A stretch of 19,150 bases of DNA from Sphingomonadaceae bacterium (GCA_019239785.1 JAFAZM010000135.1:1-19150), one strand, 5' to 3'. Numbered from the stretch's first letter, positions 1 to 7,596 are shown. Notes: generated from the letters alone by a model not told the origin. Numbers and translations: made by a program.

Positions 1-756
1 AGAGTTGCCGCCATGGCTGCGCTGCTGGCCGCCGGCCCGGCCCGGGCCGACATCGTCGCGCGCTATGCGATGGGGCAGCCGGATTTCCCAATGCCGGAGA
101 TGGTCATCGAAGTGAACGATCGCGGCGACTTCCATATGACGATGGGCAACCAAGGCGCCTATTACGTGATCGATGGCGCGGCCTATTTCGTTCAGGCGGA
201 CCTGCGCGGACTCTATGTCGCGCGCGCGGACGATCTGACTGCACTCGTCGCCGAGCTGGCTCGGGCCCACAGAATGCAGTCTCACGCGCAACCCGGTAGC
301 GCGCACCTTCCGCCGGCGGTGCAGTTCATGGAGGCCGGCACCGAGACCATCGCCGGCCGCACCGGAACAGTCTGGACGACGCCGGCACCCGGGGGCGCGC
401 CCTCGACGGCGCACGGCATGGAGATGGTCGTCAGCAGCGACCCGGACCTCACCCCGCTCGGCCGAGCGATGGTGCGGCAGTTCGAAATGTCGATGGACGG
501 GGTGCGGACGATGGCCGGACTCGCGGCCGATGCCGGCGCGGGTGAGTGGGGCGCAATGCGCGCGGTGCTCGCACGGGGAGCGCCGCTTCGCTTCGGGGAG
601 ATCATGCGGCTTACCAGCGTCGAGGTGCGGCCGCTCCCGGCAAGCGAATTCATCCTGCCGGCTGCGCCCCTGTCTCGCGCCGCGCTGGCGGAACGGATGG
701 GCTGGGCTCAGCCGCAGCCGGCGTCACGGCCGGTGCCAGTTCCGCCCGGCCACTGA
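1..756 (+). CDS. Exported protein of unknown function, 5' end missing
   Basis: The reading frame is open from base 1, so the true start probably lies left of the window; the first internal ATG is at 13. The first visible residues (RVAAMAALLAAGPARA, then DI) look like the hydrophobic core and Ala-x-Ala end of a Sec signal peptide cut by the window edge, so a periplasmic or envelope location is likely. The mature part is about 235 residues, with no further membrane segment and no motif I recognise. The C-terminus is Pro-rich (PQPASRPVPVPPGH). It ends 47 bp before the phospholipase-D-like gene on the same strand, so the two could be co-transcribed. Function unknown; confidence is for the gene being real. 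Confidence 0.75.
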   Translation, partial: RVAAMAALLAAGPARADIVARYAMGQPDFPMPEMVIEVNDRGDFHMTMGNQGAYYVIDGAAYFVQADLRGLYVARADDLTALVAELARAHRMQSHAQPGSAHLPPAVQFMEAGTETIAGRTGTVWTTPAPGGAPSTAHGMEMVVSSDPDLTPLGRAMVRQFEMSMDGVRTMAGLAADAGAGEWGAMRAVLARGAPLRFGEIMRLTSVEVRPLPASEFILPAAPLSRAALAERMGWAQPQPASRPVPVPPGH

Positions 757-803
757 GAAGACGGCTTCCCTGCGCGGCGCCCCACGTTTAGCGAAGGCCG
801 GAA

Positions 804-1979
804 ATGAGCGAGGCCGATCCGAAGATTGCGCACGATGTCGCCGGCAACCGGCTGACCCTGCTGCCGGACGGGCCGGAGCGGCTCGACGCCTTGATCGGGC
901 TGATCGAAGGCGCGAAGGACTCGCTGCGCATCCTCTATTACATCTGGTGCGAGGACGAGAGCGGGACGCGGGTGCGCGACGCCCTGCTGGAGGCGGCGCG
1001 GCGCGGCGTCGACGTGGCTTTGCTGGTCGACGGCTTCGGCGCCTCGGAGGCGGGCGAGCCCTTCTTCCGCCCGCTCGCCGAGGCCGGGGCGCGCTTCTGC
1101 CGCTTCGTGCCCCGCTACGGGCGCCGCTATCTGCTGCGCAACCACCAGAAGCTCGCGCTCGCCGACGGGCGGCGGGTGATCATCGGCGGCTTCAACATCT
1201 CCGACGATTATTTCGGGACGATCGAGGAAGGCGCCTGGCGCGACATCGGCCTGCTCGTCGAGGGCGACAGCGTCGATTGCCTGGTCGGCTATTTCGAAAG
1301 CCTGTTCGCCTGGGCGCTGAAGCCGGAGGCGCGGATCCGCGACCTGCGCCGGCTGCTCAACCAGAAGAGCGTCACCGAAGGGAAGCTCCACTGGCTGTTT
1401 GGGGGGCCAACCCGGCGGCTCAGCCCCTGGGCGCGGGCGGTGCGGCGCGACATGAAGCGCGCGCGCCGGCTCGACATCATCGCCGCTTATTTCGCGCCCG
1501 GCCCGTTGCTGTTGCGGCGGACCGGCAATGTCGCGCGCCGGCGCCGCGGCGGGCTGGTGCGGGTGATCACTCCCGCCAGGACCGACCATCAGTCGACCGT
1601 CGGCGCCGCCCGCCACACTTATTGGGTGCTGCTGAAGCGCGGCGCGCGCATCTTCGAATATGTCGCTACCAAGCTCCATTCGAAGCTCTTCGTGCTCGAC
1701 GACGTCGCTTATGTCGGCTCGGCCAATTTCGACATGCGCAGCCTGTTCCTGAACCTGGAGCTGATGCTCCGGGTCGATGACAAGGCCTTCGCCGACGCGA
1801 TGCGCCTTTATGTCGACGGCGAGGTCGCCAATTCGGTCGAGATCACCCTTGAGGAACACCGCAAGCAGCGCACCCTGCTCAACCGGATCAAATGGGGGAT
1901 CGCCTATTTCCTGGTCGCGATCGCCGACTACCGGATCGCCCACCGGCTGAACTTCGCCGGCGAAAAATTGCTCGACTGA
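804..1979 (+). CDS. Phospholipase D / cardiolipin synthase-like protein (ClsB-like)
   Basis: A 391-residue protein of the PLD superfamily with two HKD catalytic motifs. The first is H114-x-K116-x4-D121 followed by GGFN (128-131); the second is H292-x-K294-x4-D299 followed by GSANFD (305-310). Two such motifs in one chain form a single active site for phosphatidyl transfer via a phospho-histidine. There is no N-terminal membrane hairpin, so the layout is closer to ClsB than to ClsA. Cardiolipin synthesis at the inner membrane face is the most likely role; another phosphatidyl transferase or phosphodiesterase cannot be excluded. The ATG is preceded by GAAGG with a 6-nt spacer. The Arg-rich stretch around 235-250 would suit binding to anionic lipid (inference). 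A PmtA-like lipid methyltransferase gene converges on this gene from the right. Confidence 0.88.
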   Translation: MSEADPKIAHDVAGNRLTLLPDGPERLDALIGLIEGAKDSLRILYYIWCEDESGTRVRDALLEAARRGVDVALLVDGFGASEAGEPFFRPLAEAGARFCRFVPRYGRRYLLRNHQKLALADGRRVIIGGFNISDDYFGTIEEGAWRDIGLLVEGDSVDCLVGYFESLFAWALKPEARIRDLRRLLNQKSVTEGKLHWLFGGPTRRLSPWARAVRRDMKRARRLDIIAAYFAPGPLLLRRTGNVARRRRGGLVRVITPARTDHQSTVGAARHTYWVLLKRGARIFEYVATKLHSKLFVLDDVAYVGSANFDMRSLFLNLELMLRVDDKAFADAMRLYVDGEVANSVEITLEEHRKQRTLLNRIKWGIAYFLVAIADYRIAHRLNFAGEKLLD

Positions 1980-1986
1980 GCAACAA

Positions 1987-2077
1987 CGTCACCCCGGCGA
2001 AGGCCGGCGTCTCGTGTCGGAGGGTCTCAAGCGTTCGGGCGAATCCCAACCGGATCCCGGCCTTCGCCGGGATGACG
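1987..2077. repeat. REP-like inverted repeat between convergent genes
   Basis: Two 21-base arms at 1987-2007 and 2057-2077 are reverse complements except for one position, which would form a G-U pair in RNA. The arm contains ACCCCGGCGAAGGCCGG. The 49-base interior shows no coding. The element starts 7 bases after the stop of the PLD-like gene and ends 23 bases before the stop of the methyltransferase gene. It could act as a bidirectional transcript end, although no T-run follows either arm. I recall this arm sequence as a dispersed repeat in sphingomonad and related genomes; a genome-wide count would confirm that. Confidence 0.85.
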
Positions 2078-2100
2078 GGGACAACGGGCCGTGCCGGAGA

Positions 2101-2718
2101 TTATTCCTTCCACCCCCAGAACAGGTGGCAGGGTGGCACGTTGACCCATTCGAAGCCGCGGTCGATGCGGTCGAAATGCGGCGCCATGAAATCGCGCACC
2201 TTCGCCTTGAACTGATAGACCAGGAAGGCGCCGCCGGGGCGGAGCGCGTCATAGGTCTCCGCTGCGATCGCCGGGCCGACGCCCGGCGGCAGGGTCGAGA
2301 AAGGCAGGCCCGAGCAGATGAAATCGGCGTGGGGGAAGCCGCAATCGGCGATGATCTGGCGGACGTCGGCGGCCGAGCCGTTCACCGCCAGCAGCCTGTT
2401 GTCGCGGAACTTCTGGGTCAGGTAGGACACGAAATCGGGATTGGTGTCGATCGCGATCAGGGTCGCGTCGGGCGCCATGCGGCGCAGCACATGCTCGGTG
2501 AAGGTGCCGACGCCGGGGCCATATTCGACGAACAATTTGCACTGCCCCCAGTCGACCGGGGCGAGCATCTTGTCGATCACCGCTTTCGAGGAAGGGATGA
2601 TCGAGCCGACCATCACCGGGTGCTTGATGAAGCCCTTGAGGAACTGCCAAAGCGGGCCCCCGCCCATGCCGCGCGCGAAGCGTCGGTCTCGTTGAGCTTG
2701 TTCCAGGGATGCCGACAT
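2101..2718 (-). CDS. PmtA-like (phospholipid N-methyltransferase family) SAM methyltransferase
   Basis: A 205-residue class I SAM-dependent methyltransferase. Glycine-rich motif I (VEYGPGVGTFTEH) lies at about residues 64-76, followed by the acidic motif II strand LIAIDTN. SGLPFS near 136-141 sits at the motif IV position. The N-terminal FIKHPVMVGSIIPSS segment and the SGLPFS motif are characteristic, as I recall, of the COG3963 group, which includes Rhodobacter PmtA (phosphatidylethanolamine to phosphatidylcholine). rRNA adenine methyltransferase relatives have the same fold, so the substrate is inferred. I chose ATG at 2718, which has GGAAG five bases upstream, over the TTG at 2730 that lies within that ribosome-binding site. 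It converges with the cardiolipin-synthase-like gene and is divergent from the MFS transporter with a 120-bp spacer. Confidence 0.82.
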   Translation of the reverse strand: MSASLEQAQRDRRFARGMGGGPLWQFLKGFIKHPVMVGSIIPSSKAVIDKMLAPVDWGQCKLFVEYGPGVGTFTEHVLRRMAPDATLIAIDTNPDFVSYLTQKFRDNRLLAVNGSAADVRQIIADCGFPHADFICSGLPFSTLPPGVGPAIAAETYDALRPGGAFLVYQFKAKVRDFMAPHFDRIDRGFEWVNVPPCHLFWGWKE

Positions 2719-2838
2719 GAACGCTTCCAAAAAGTTGCGGAGAGACGACGCGTTGGCATTTCGCCACCCGCTTGTCCAGCCGGATGCGGCGGCCGGAGCC
2801 CATGCCTTCGCTTCGATCGTGCCTGAAAAAGACTTGAG

Positions 2839-4113
2839 ATGAGCGGCTTCGGCCTCAGCCGCGAGAGATTCGCCTTGCTCTTCTCGGTGATGCTCGTCGC
2901 TGCGGCGGGCAATACCGCGATGCAGTCGCTGCTGCCGGCGATCGGCCGCGACCTCGGCGTCGCGGACCTCTGGGTCGCCGCCGCGTTCAGCCTTTCGGCT
3001 CTGGTCTGGGTGGCGATGGCGCCGGTCTGGGCGGGGCGGGCGGACCGGCGCGGCCGGCGCGCGCTGATGCGGCTAGGCCTCACCGGCTTCATTTCCTCGA
3101 TGCTGGTCTGCGGCGGCGCGCTTGCCGCGGGCCTGGCGGGGCTCGCCGGCGGCACCATGGTGTTCGCGATCTTCATCCTCGGCCGCAGCCTCTACGGCGC
3201 CTTCGGCTCGGCCTCGCCGCCGGCGGTCCAGGCCTATATCGCGGCGCGAACCGAGGGGGCGGAGCGGACCAGGGCCCTGGCTGCCCTGGCCTCCTCGTTC
3301 GGGCTCGGTACCATCGTCGGGCCCGCGATCGCGCCGCTCTTCATCTTCCCGCCGCTTGGCCTCGCCGCGCCCCTGGTCGTCTTCGCCGGGATCGGCGTGC
3401 TCGTCCTCGCCACCTTGGTCCTGCGGCTGCCCGACGATGCGCCGACCCAGATCGCGCACGGCACGATCGTCGCTTATCCTTCGATCGGCGCCGCCGACGC
3501 CCCGGCCGTGCCCGAGGAAGGGCGGCCGCATCACCTCCGCTGGCGCGACAAGCGGGTGCGGCCGTGGCTGATCGCAGGCGTGGTCGGGGGCCATGGCCAG
3601 GCGGCGGCGCTCGGCGTGATCGGCTTCCTGGTGATCGACCGGCTGCAGCTGCCGCCGGCCCATGCCCAGCAATGGATCGCGATCGTGCTGATGGGCGGCG
3701 CCGGCGCCTCCCTGCTCGCGCAATGGGGCCTGATCCCGGCGCTCGATCTCTCGCCGCGCCAGCTCGTCCTCTGGGGGGCGCTGCTGGCCGCTGCGGGCAC
3801 GATCGCCACCGGCCTCGTCCACAGCGTCTACGGGCTGATGCTGGCCTTCGCGATCGCCTCGATGGGCTTCGGCCTCTTCCGGCCCGGCTTCACCAGCGGC
3901 GCCTCGCTCGCGGTCGGGCTCGACGAGCAGAATGCGGTCGCCGGCATGGTGAGCTCGGCCAACGGCATTCCCTATGTCGCAGCGCCCGCAGTCGGCGTCG
4001 CGCTCTATCAGGTCGCCTTGCCGCTGCCCTTCGTTGCGACCGGCGCGGTGATGCTGGTCCTGGCGATCTGGATCGCGGCGAACCTCAAGGCCCCTTTGGT
4101 CCGCGAGGGGTAA
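2839..4113 (+). CDS. MFS transporter, 12-TM drug:H+ antiporter type
   Basis: A 424-residue hydrophobic protein with the pattern of the major facilitator superfamily. Motif A (GRADRRGRRALMRLG) follows the second membrane segment at about residues 65-80. A GTIVGPAIAP motif C, the antiporter signature, lies in the fifth segment. A hydrophilic central loop (about 200-245) separates two six-helix halves. Motif C suggests a proton-driven exporter (DHA1/TetA-like group); the substrate cannot be read from sequence. The ribosome-binding site is weak (TTGAG just before ATG). Its last 29 bases overlap the 3' end of the CDC48-like gene on the other strand, so the end of each transcript is antisense to the other. 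Confidence 0.9.
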   Translation: MSGFGLSRERFALLFSVMLVAAAGNTAMQSLLPAIGRDLGVADLWVAAAFSLSALVWVAMAPVWAGRADRRGRRALMRLGLTGFISSMLVCGGALAAGLAGLAGGTMVFAIFILGRSLYGAFGSASPPAVQAYIAARTEGAERTRALAALASSFGLGTIVGPAIAPLFIFPPLGLAAPLVVFAGIGVLVLATLVLRLPDDAPTQIAHGTIVAYPSIGAADAPAVPEEGRPHHLRWRDKRVRPWLIAGVVGGHGQAAALGVIGFLVIDRLQLPPAHAQQWIAIVLMGGAGASLLAQWGLIPALDLSPRQLVLWGALLAAAGTIATGLVHSVYGLMLAFAIASMGFGLFRPGFTSGASLAVGLDEQNAVAGMVSSANGIPYVAAPAVGVALYQVALPLPFVATGAVMLVLAIWIAANLKAPLVREG

Positions 4114-6385
4114 GCATCCCCGGCGCGATGAAGCCGATGCCGCCGGTGGCGCTGTGCGCGTCCTGCTTCAGGCTCGACTGGAGCTGCTCATATTCGCGCT
4201 CCATCTCCTCGGTGACCGAGGCGCGGGTGTCGCCGAGCGCCGCCTCGAAATCCGCCATGGTGACGTTGCCGGCCTCGATCGAGCTCCGCAGCGCGTTGAG
4301 GCCGGCGCGGCGGACCAGGTCCTCGAGGTCGGCGCCGGTGAAGCGCTCGGTGCGGCGCGCGAGCGAATCGAGGTCGACATCGTCGGCGAGCGGCATCGCC
4401 TTGGTGTGGATGGAAAGGATGCGCCGCCGCCCCTCGCTGTCCGGCACCGGCACGTAGATCAATTCGTCGAACCGGCCGGGCCGGAGCAAGGCGGGATCGA
4501 TCAGGTTCGGCCGGTTGGTGGCGCCGATCACGACCACCGATTGCAATTCCTCGAGCCCGTCCATCTCGGCGAGGATGGTGTTGACCACTCGTTCGGTGAC
4601 CTGCGGCTCGCCGAGGCTGCCGCCGCGGGCCGGGACGAGGCTGTCCAGTTCGTCGATGAAGATCACCGTCGGCGCGACCTGGCGGGCGCGGGCGAACAGG
4701 CGGGCGATTTGCTGCTCGCTCTCGCCATACCATTTGGAGAGCAGGTCGGAGCTCTTGGTGGCGATGAAGTTCGCCTCCGCCTCGCGCGCCGTCGCCTTGG
4801 CGAGCAAGGTCTTGCCGGTGCCGGGCGGGCCGTAGAGCAGGAAGCCCTTGGCCGGGCGGATGCCGAGCCGGCGGAAGCTTTCCGGATGCTTCAGCGGCAG
4901 CTCGACGCCCTCGCGCAGCCGCTCGCGCGCCTCGTCGACGCCGCCGACATCGTTCCAGCCGATCGTCGGCGCCTGCACCATCACCTCGCGCATCGCCGAG
5001 GGCTGGACGCGCTTCAGCGCCTCCTCGAAATCCTTGCGGGTGACGGAGAGCGTGTCGAGCACCTCGGGGGGGATCGTTCCCTCCTCGAGATTCAGCTTGG
5101 GCATGATCCGCCGCACCGCCTCGATCGCCGCCTCGCGCACCAAGGCGGCGAGGTCGGCGCCGACGAAGCCGTAGGTCTGGCGGGCGAGGCCGGCAATGTC
5201 GACGCCGTCGGCGAGCGGCATGCCTCTTGTGTGGATGGCGAGGATCTCGCGCCGACCGCCCTCGTCGGGGACGCCGATGATGATCTCGCGGTCGAAGCGG
5301 CCGGGCCGGCGCAGCGCCTCGTCGATCGCCTCTGGTCGGTTGGTGGCGGCGATCACGACGAGGTTCTGGCGCGGCTGCAGCCCGTCGAGCAGGCTCAGCA
5401 ATTGCGCGACCAGCCTCTTCTCGGTCTCGCCCTGGACCTGGCCGCGCTTGGGCGCGATCGAATCGATCTCGTCGATGAAGATGATCGACGGCGCCGCCTG
5501 CGAGGCCTCCTCGAAGAGCTCGCGCAGCCTTTTCTCGCTCTCGCCATAGGCCGAGCCCATGATCTCGGGGCCGGCGATATGGAAGAAATTGGCGTCGCTC
5601 TCGTTGGCGACCGCGCGCGCCAGCCGGGTCTTGCCGGTGCCGGGCGGGCCGTGGAGCAGGACCCCGCGCGGCGGATCGACGCCGAGCCGCTCGAAAATCT
5701 CGGGATAGCGCAGCGGCAATTCGACCATCTCGCGCAGCTGGTCGATGGTCGCGCCCATGCCGCCGAGATCGTCATAGGTGACGTCGGCGCGGCGCGCCTC
5801 CTTGGCCTCGGTATATTCGGGGCGAAGCTCGATCTCGGTATTCGCGTCGATGTGGACGATGCCCTTGGGTGTCGTGGAGACCACGACCAGGCGGATCTCC
5901 TGCAAGGCGAAGGCGGGCGCGGTCAGCATCTGGCGCAGCTCCGGCGGGATGTCGCCGCGCGGCATCTGCTGCTGGCCGTGGGTGGCGACGACGTCGCCGG
6001 CGGTGACCGGCTTCATCCCGAAGCTGCGCTTCAGCGCATGGGCGGAGCCGTGCAGGCGAAGGTTCTTCTGCGCCGGCGCGAACACCACGCGCTGGGCGGG
6101 CTTCGAATCGGCCTTGCGAATCTCGACGAAATCGCCCGAGCCGATCTCGGCATTGGCCCGCTGCAGGCCGTCGAGGCGGATGATCTCCAGCCCTTCGTCC
6201 TCGGGATAGGGGCCGACCGCGCGCGCCGGCGTGGTGCGCTTGCCGGACAGCTCGATGACGTCGCCTTCGCCGAGGCCCAATTCCGCCATCAGTGCGCGGG
6301 GCAGACGGGCAATGCCGCGGCCGCTGTCCTCGGGGCGCATCGTGGCGACCTGGAGGCGCCTCATCCTGCGTTCTTCGTCGGCCAT
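4085..6385 (-). CDS. CDC48/VAT-like double-ring AAA+ ATPase
   Basis: A 766-residue protein with the full p97/Cdc48 plan: an N-terminal double-psi barrel (about 8-90), a CDC48 domain-2-like segment (about 105-185), and two AAA modules. D1 has Walker A GPPGTGKT (246-253), Walker B IIFIDEI (301-307) and an arginine pair near 360-363. D2 has Walker A at 519-526, Walker B VIFIDEL (574-580) and arginines at 635 and 638. These enzymes unfold or extract proteins by threading them through the central pore. Both pore loops carry aromatics (SAYGES in D1, SKWYGES in D2), as in archaeal VAT; p97 has KLAG in D1. The C-terminus (TPRGPKGP) lacks the HbYX proteasome-docking motif. ATG 6385 has a strong GGAGGTGA upstream; open frame further upstream has no family similarity. 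Bacterial partners and substrates are unknown. Confidence 0.95.
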   Translation of the reverse strand: MADEERRMRRLQVATMRPEDSGRGIARLPRALMAELGLGEGDVIELSGKRTTPARAVGPYPEDEGLEIIRLDGLQRANAEIGSGDFVEIRKADSKPAQRVVFAPAQKNLRLHGSAHALKRSFGMKPVTAGDVVATHGQQQMPRGDIPPELRQMLTAPAFALQEIRLVVVSTTPKGIVHIDANTEIELRPEYTEAKEARRADVTYDDLGGMGATIDQLREMVELPLRYPEIFERLGVDPPRGVLLHGPPGTGKTRLARAVANESDANFFHIAGPEIMGSAYGESEKRLRELFEEASQAAPSIIFIDEIDSIAPKRGQVQGETEKRLVAQLLSLLDGLQPRQNLVVIAATNRPEAIDEALRRPGRFDREIIIGVPDEGGRREILAIHTRGMPLADGVDIAGLARQTYGFVGADLAALVREAAIEAVRRIMPKLNLEEGTIPPEVLDTLSVTRKDFEEALKRVQPSAMREVMVQAPTIGWNDVGGVDEARERLREGVELPLKHPESFRRLGIRPAKGFLLYGPPGTGKTLLAKATAREAEANFIATKSSDLLSKWYGESEQQIARLFARARQVAPTVIFIDELDSLVPARGGSLGEPQVTERVVNTILAEMDGLEELQSVVVIGATNRPNLIDPALLRPGRFDELIYVPVPDSEGRRRILSIHTKAMPLADDVDLDSLARRTERFTGADLEDLVRRAGLNALRSSIEAGNVTMADFEAALGDTRASVTEEMEREYEQLQSSLKQDAHSATGGIGFIAPGMLTPRGPKGP

Positions 6386-6410
6386 CGGCTCACCTCCCGG
6401 GAAGACGCCC

Positions 6411-6438
6411 CAAATAGGGAGGCCTGCCGGCCGGTCAA
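6411..6438 (-). promoter_or_regulatory. Candidate promoter for the CDC48-like gene
   Basis: On the minus strand, TTGACC (6438-6433) is separated by 16 bp from TATTTG (6416-6411), a fair match to housekeeping -35 and -10 boxes. Transcription would start near 6404, giving a leader of about 20 nt containing the GGAGGTGA ribosome-binding site. The box pair lies just downstream, in the direction of transcription, of a terminator-like hairpin at 6451-6491, as expected if the gene is insulated from upstream transcription. Prediction by eye only. Confidence 0.5.
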
Positions 6439-6450
6439 ACGCCGAGGGAT

Positions 6451-6491
6451 AAAAAAGGGGCCGATCCAAAGGACCGGCCCTGAAAGTTTTT
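6451..6491. terminator. Bidirectional rho-independent terminator-like hairpin
   Basis: GGGCCGATCC (6458-6467) pairs with GGACCGGCCC (6471-6480), leaving one A-C mismatch and an AAA loop. The stem is flanked by A6 (6451-6456), which reads as T6 after the hairpin on the minus strand, and by T5 (6487-6491) on the plus strand. It could therefore end transcripts in both directions, yet it sits between two divergent genes where no terminator is obviously needed. It may insulate the two promoters or end a small RNA. Confidence 0.6.
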
Positions 6492-6500
6492 AGGAGAGGA

Positions 6501-6524
6501 TGCCTGAAAGGCAGGGTCTTTTTT
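6501..6524 (+). terminator. Second terminator-like hairpin with T6 tract
   Basis: TGCCT (6501-6505) and AGGCA (6509-6513) form a 5-bp stem with a GAA loop, followed by GGGTC and six T (6519-6524). The stem is short, so efficiency is doubtful. It lies 9 bases after the preceding terminator-like hairpin in the same orientation. Confidence 0.4.
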
Positions 6525-6527
6525 GCG

Positions 6528-6574
6528 CTTGCACAGTTTTTGTGCAAGTGCGAAGAGAAGTGCAGCAAGTGCAG
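6528..6574. promoter_or_regulatory. Palindrome plus AAGTGC repeats upstream of lysR-type gene
   Basis: CTTGCACA (6528-6535) and TGTGCAAG (6541-6548) are a perfect 8-bp inverted repeat with a 5-base loop. The motif AAGTGC occurs at 6546-6551, 6558-6563 and 6567-6572, the last two within an exact 8-base direct repeat (AAGTGCAG at 6558-6565 and 6567-6574). The cluster lies 56-102 bp before the LysR start, where LysR-type proteins usually bind to control themselves and a divergent gene. A binding-site role is inferred from position and symmetry. Confidence 0.4.
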
Positions 6575-6629
6575 TTTATGCACGCAGAATTCGCCGGCTT
6601 TCCCTTCGTCGGCGCAGGAGAGAGAGAAT

Positions 6630-7544
6630 GTGCACCGCACAAGAGGGGGGCGCGAAAGCGCCCGATCCGCGGTGAAAAGGCTGCCGCCGCTGACCGCGGT
6701 CGAGGCCTTCGTGCAGACCGCCCGGCTCGGCTCGGTCAAGGCCGCGGCGGAGGCGCTGGCTTTGTCCTCGCCGGCGCTGACCCGGCGCATCCAGGCGCTC
6801 GAGCGCCATGTCGGCCGGCCCTTGTTCGAGCGGCGCCACCAGGCCGTCCATCTGAACCCGGACGGCGAGCGGCTGCTCGCCGAGATCGGGCCGGCGCTCG
6901 ACGAGCTCGGCGATGCGATGGAGCGGGCGCAGGGCAATGCCGAGCTGATGCGGCTGCGGCTGGGCGTGCTGCCGCTCTTCGCCTCCTACCGGCTGATGCC
7001 GCGGCTCGGCGAGCTGCGCGCGCTGCATCCGGGCCTCCATGTCGATCTCGACACGCGCCCGCATGCGCTCGCCCGGCTCGACGAGGGACTCGAAGCGGCG
7101 ATCGTGCTCGGCCGCGAGGTCGATCCGGCGCTCTATGCGCGCCGGCTGAACCGCAACCGGGTGGTCGCGATCGGCGGCGAGGCGGCGCGGAAGCTGACCG
7201 ACCCGGCCCAGCTCGGCGACACGACCGTGCTCCTCCACCGCGACCTGCCCGACGCCTTCACCGAATGGTGCGAGGCGGCGGGGGTGCCCGGCCTGACGCC
7301 GGCGACGATCGACATGTTCGATTCGGGCCAGCTCATCCTCGACGCCGCCGCCCAGGGGCTCGGCATCGCCTTCATGTTCGAGATGCATGTCGACGGCGCC
7401 CATGATGCCCGGCTCGCGCCACTGTTCGGCGTCGCCGCCGAAAGCGCTTATTCCTACTGGTTCGCCTGCCGCCGTTCCGCGCTCGGCCGCCGTCCGCTGC
7501 GACTGTTCCACGACTGGCTGATCTCGGAGATCGGCGAAGGTTGA
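6630..7544 (+). CDS. LysR-family transcriptional regulator (GcvA-like)
   Basis: A 304-residue regulator with an N-terminal winged HTH (about 17-75; LPPLTAVEAFVQTARLGSVKAAAEAL then SSPALTRRIQALE, LFERR) and a C-terminal periplasmic-binding-like effector domain. The LPPL...AFV..AR.GS opening resembles the GcvA subgroup. Start choice: GTG 6630 has AGGAG nine bases upstream and gives an Arg-rich 14-residue extension. GTG 6672 would give the more usual length but has no ribosome-binding site. The frame is open further left, but that part is Cys-rich only because it reads through the repeated TGCAAGTGC motif. It is divergent from the CDC48-like gene, a typical arrangement for a LysR regulator and its target, so control of that gene is possible but unproven. 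Effector unknown. Confidence 0.88.
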   Translation: MHRTRGGRESARSAVKRLPPLTAVEAFVQTARLGSVKAAAEALALSSPALTRRIQALERHVGRPLFERRHQAVHLNPDGERLLAEIGPALDELGDAMERAQGNAELMRLRLGVLPLFASYRLMPRLGELRALHPGLHVDLDTRPHALARLDEGLEAAIVLGREVDPALYARRLNRNRVVAIGGEAARKLTDPAQLGDTTVLLHRDLPDAFTEWCEAAGVPGLTPATIDMFDSGQLILDAAAQGLGIAFMFEMHVDGAHDARLAPLFGVAAESAYSYWFACRRSALGRRPLRLFHDWLISEIGEG

Positions 7545-7553
7545 CCCTGACTC

Positions 7554-7588
7554 TTTCCTCCCTGCGCGCGAAGCGGACGGGGAGGAAA
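7554..7588. terminator. Hairpin between convergent lysR-type and SDR genes
   Basis: TTTCCTCCC (7554-7562) and GGGAGGAAA (7580-7588) are perfect 9-bp inverted repeats with a 17-base G+C-rich loop. They fill the 52-bp gap between two convergent stop codons. No clear T-run follows on either strand, so it may be a weak or rho-assisted transcript end. Confidence 0.45.
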
Positions 7589-7596
7589 GGTGCGGC

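Noticed and set aside
4154..6493. Very long open frame antisense to the CDC48-like gene (779 codons)
   Set aside because: It is a mirror effect of G+C-rich codon use: Arg/Asp/Gly/Leu-rich with no family pattern, while the opposite strand encodes an intact CDC48-like ATPase.
6540..6629. Cys-rich N-terminal extension of the LysR protein
   Set aside because: The Cys codons arise from repeated TGCAAGTGC DNA words; a good ribosome-binding site precedes GTG 6630.
6648..6663. GGGCGC-GAAA-GCGCCC hairpin with a GNRA loop
   Set aside because: It probably lies inside the LysR coding region if GTG 6630 is the start; such short G+C-rich hairpins are common by chance here.
6386..6937. Upstream extension of the CDC48-like frame
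   Set aside because: ATG 6385 has a strong ribosome-binding site and the family begins there; the extension runs antisense through the LysR gene.
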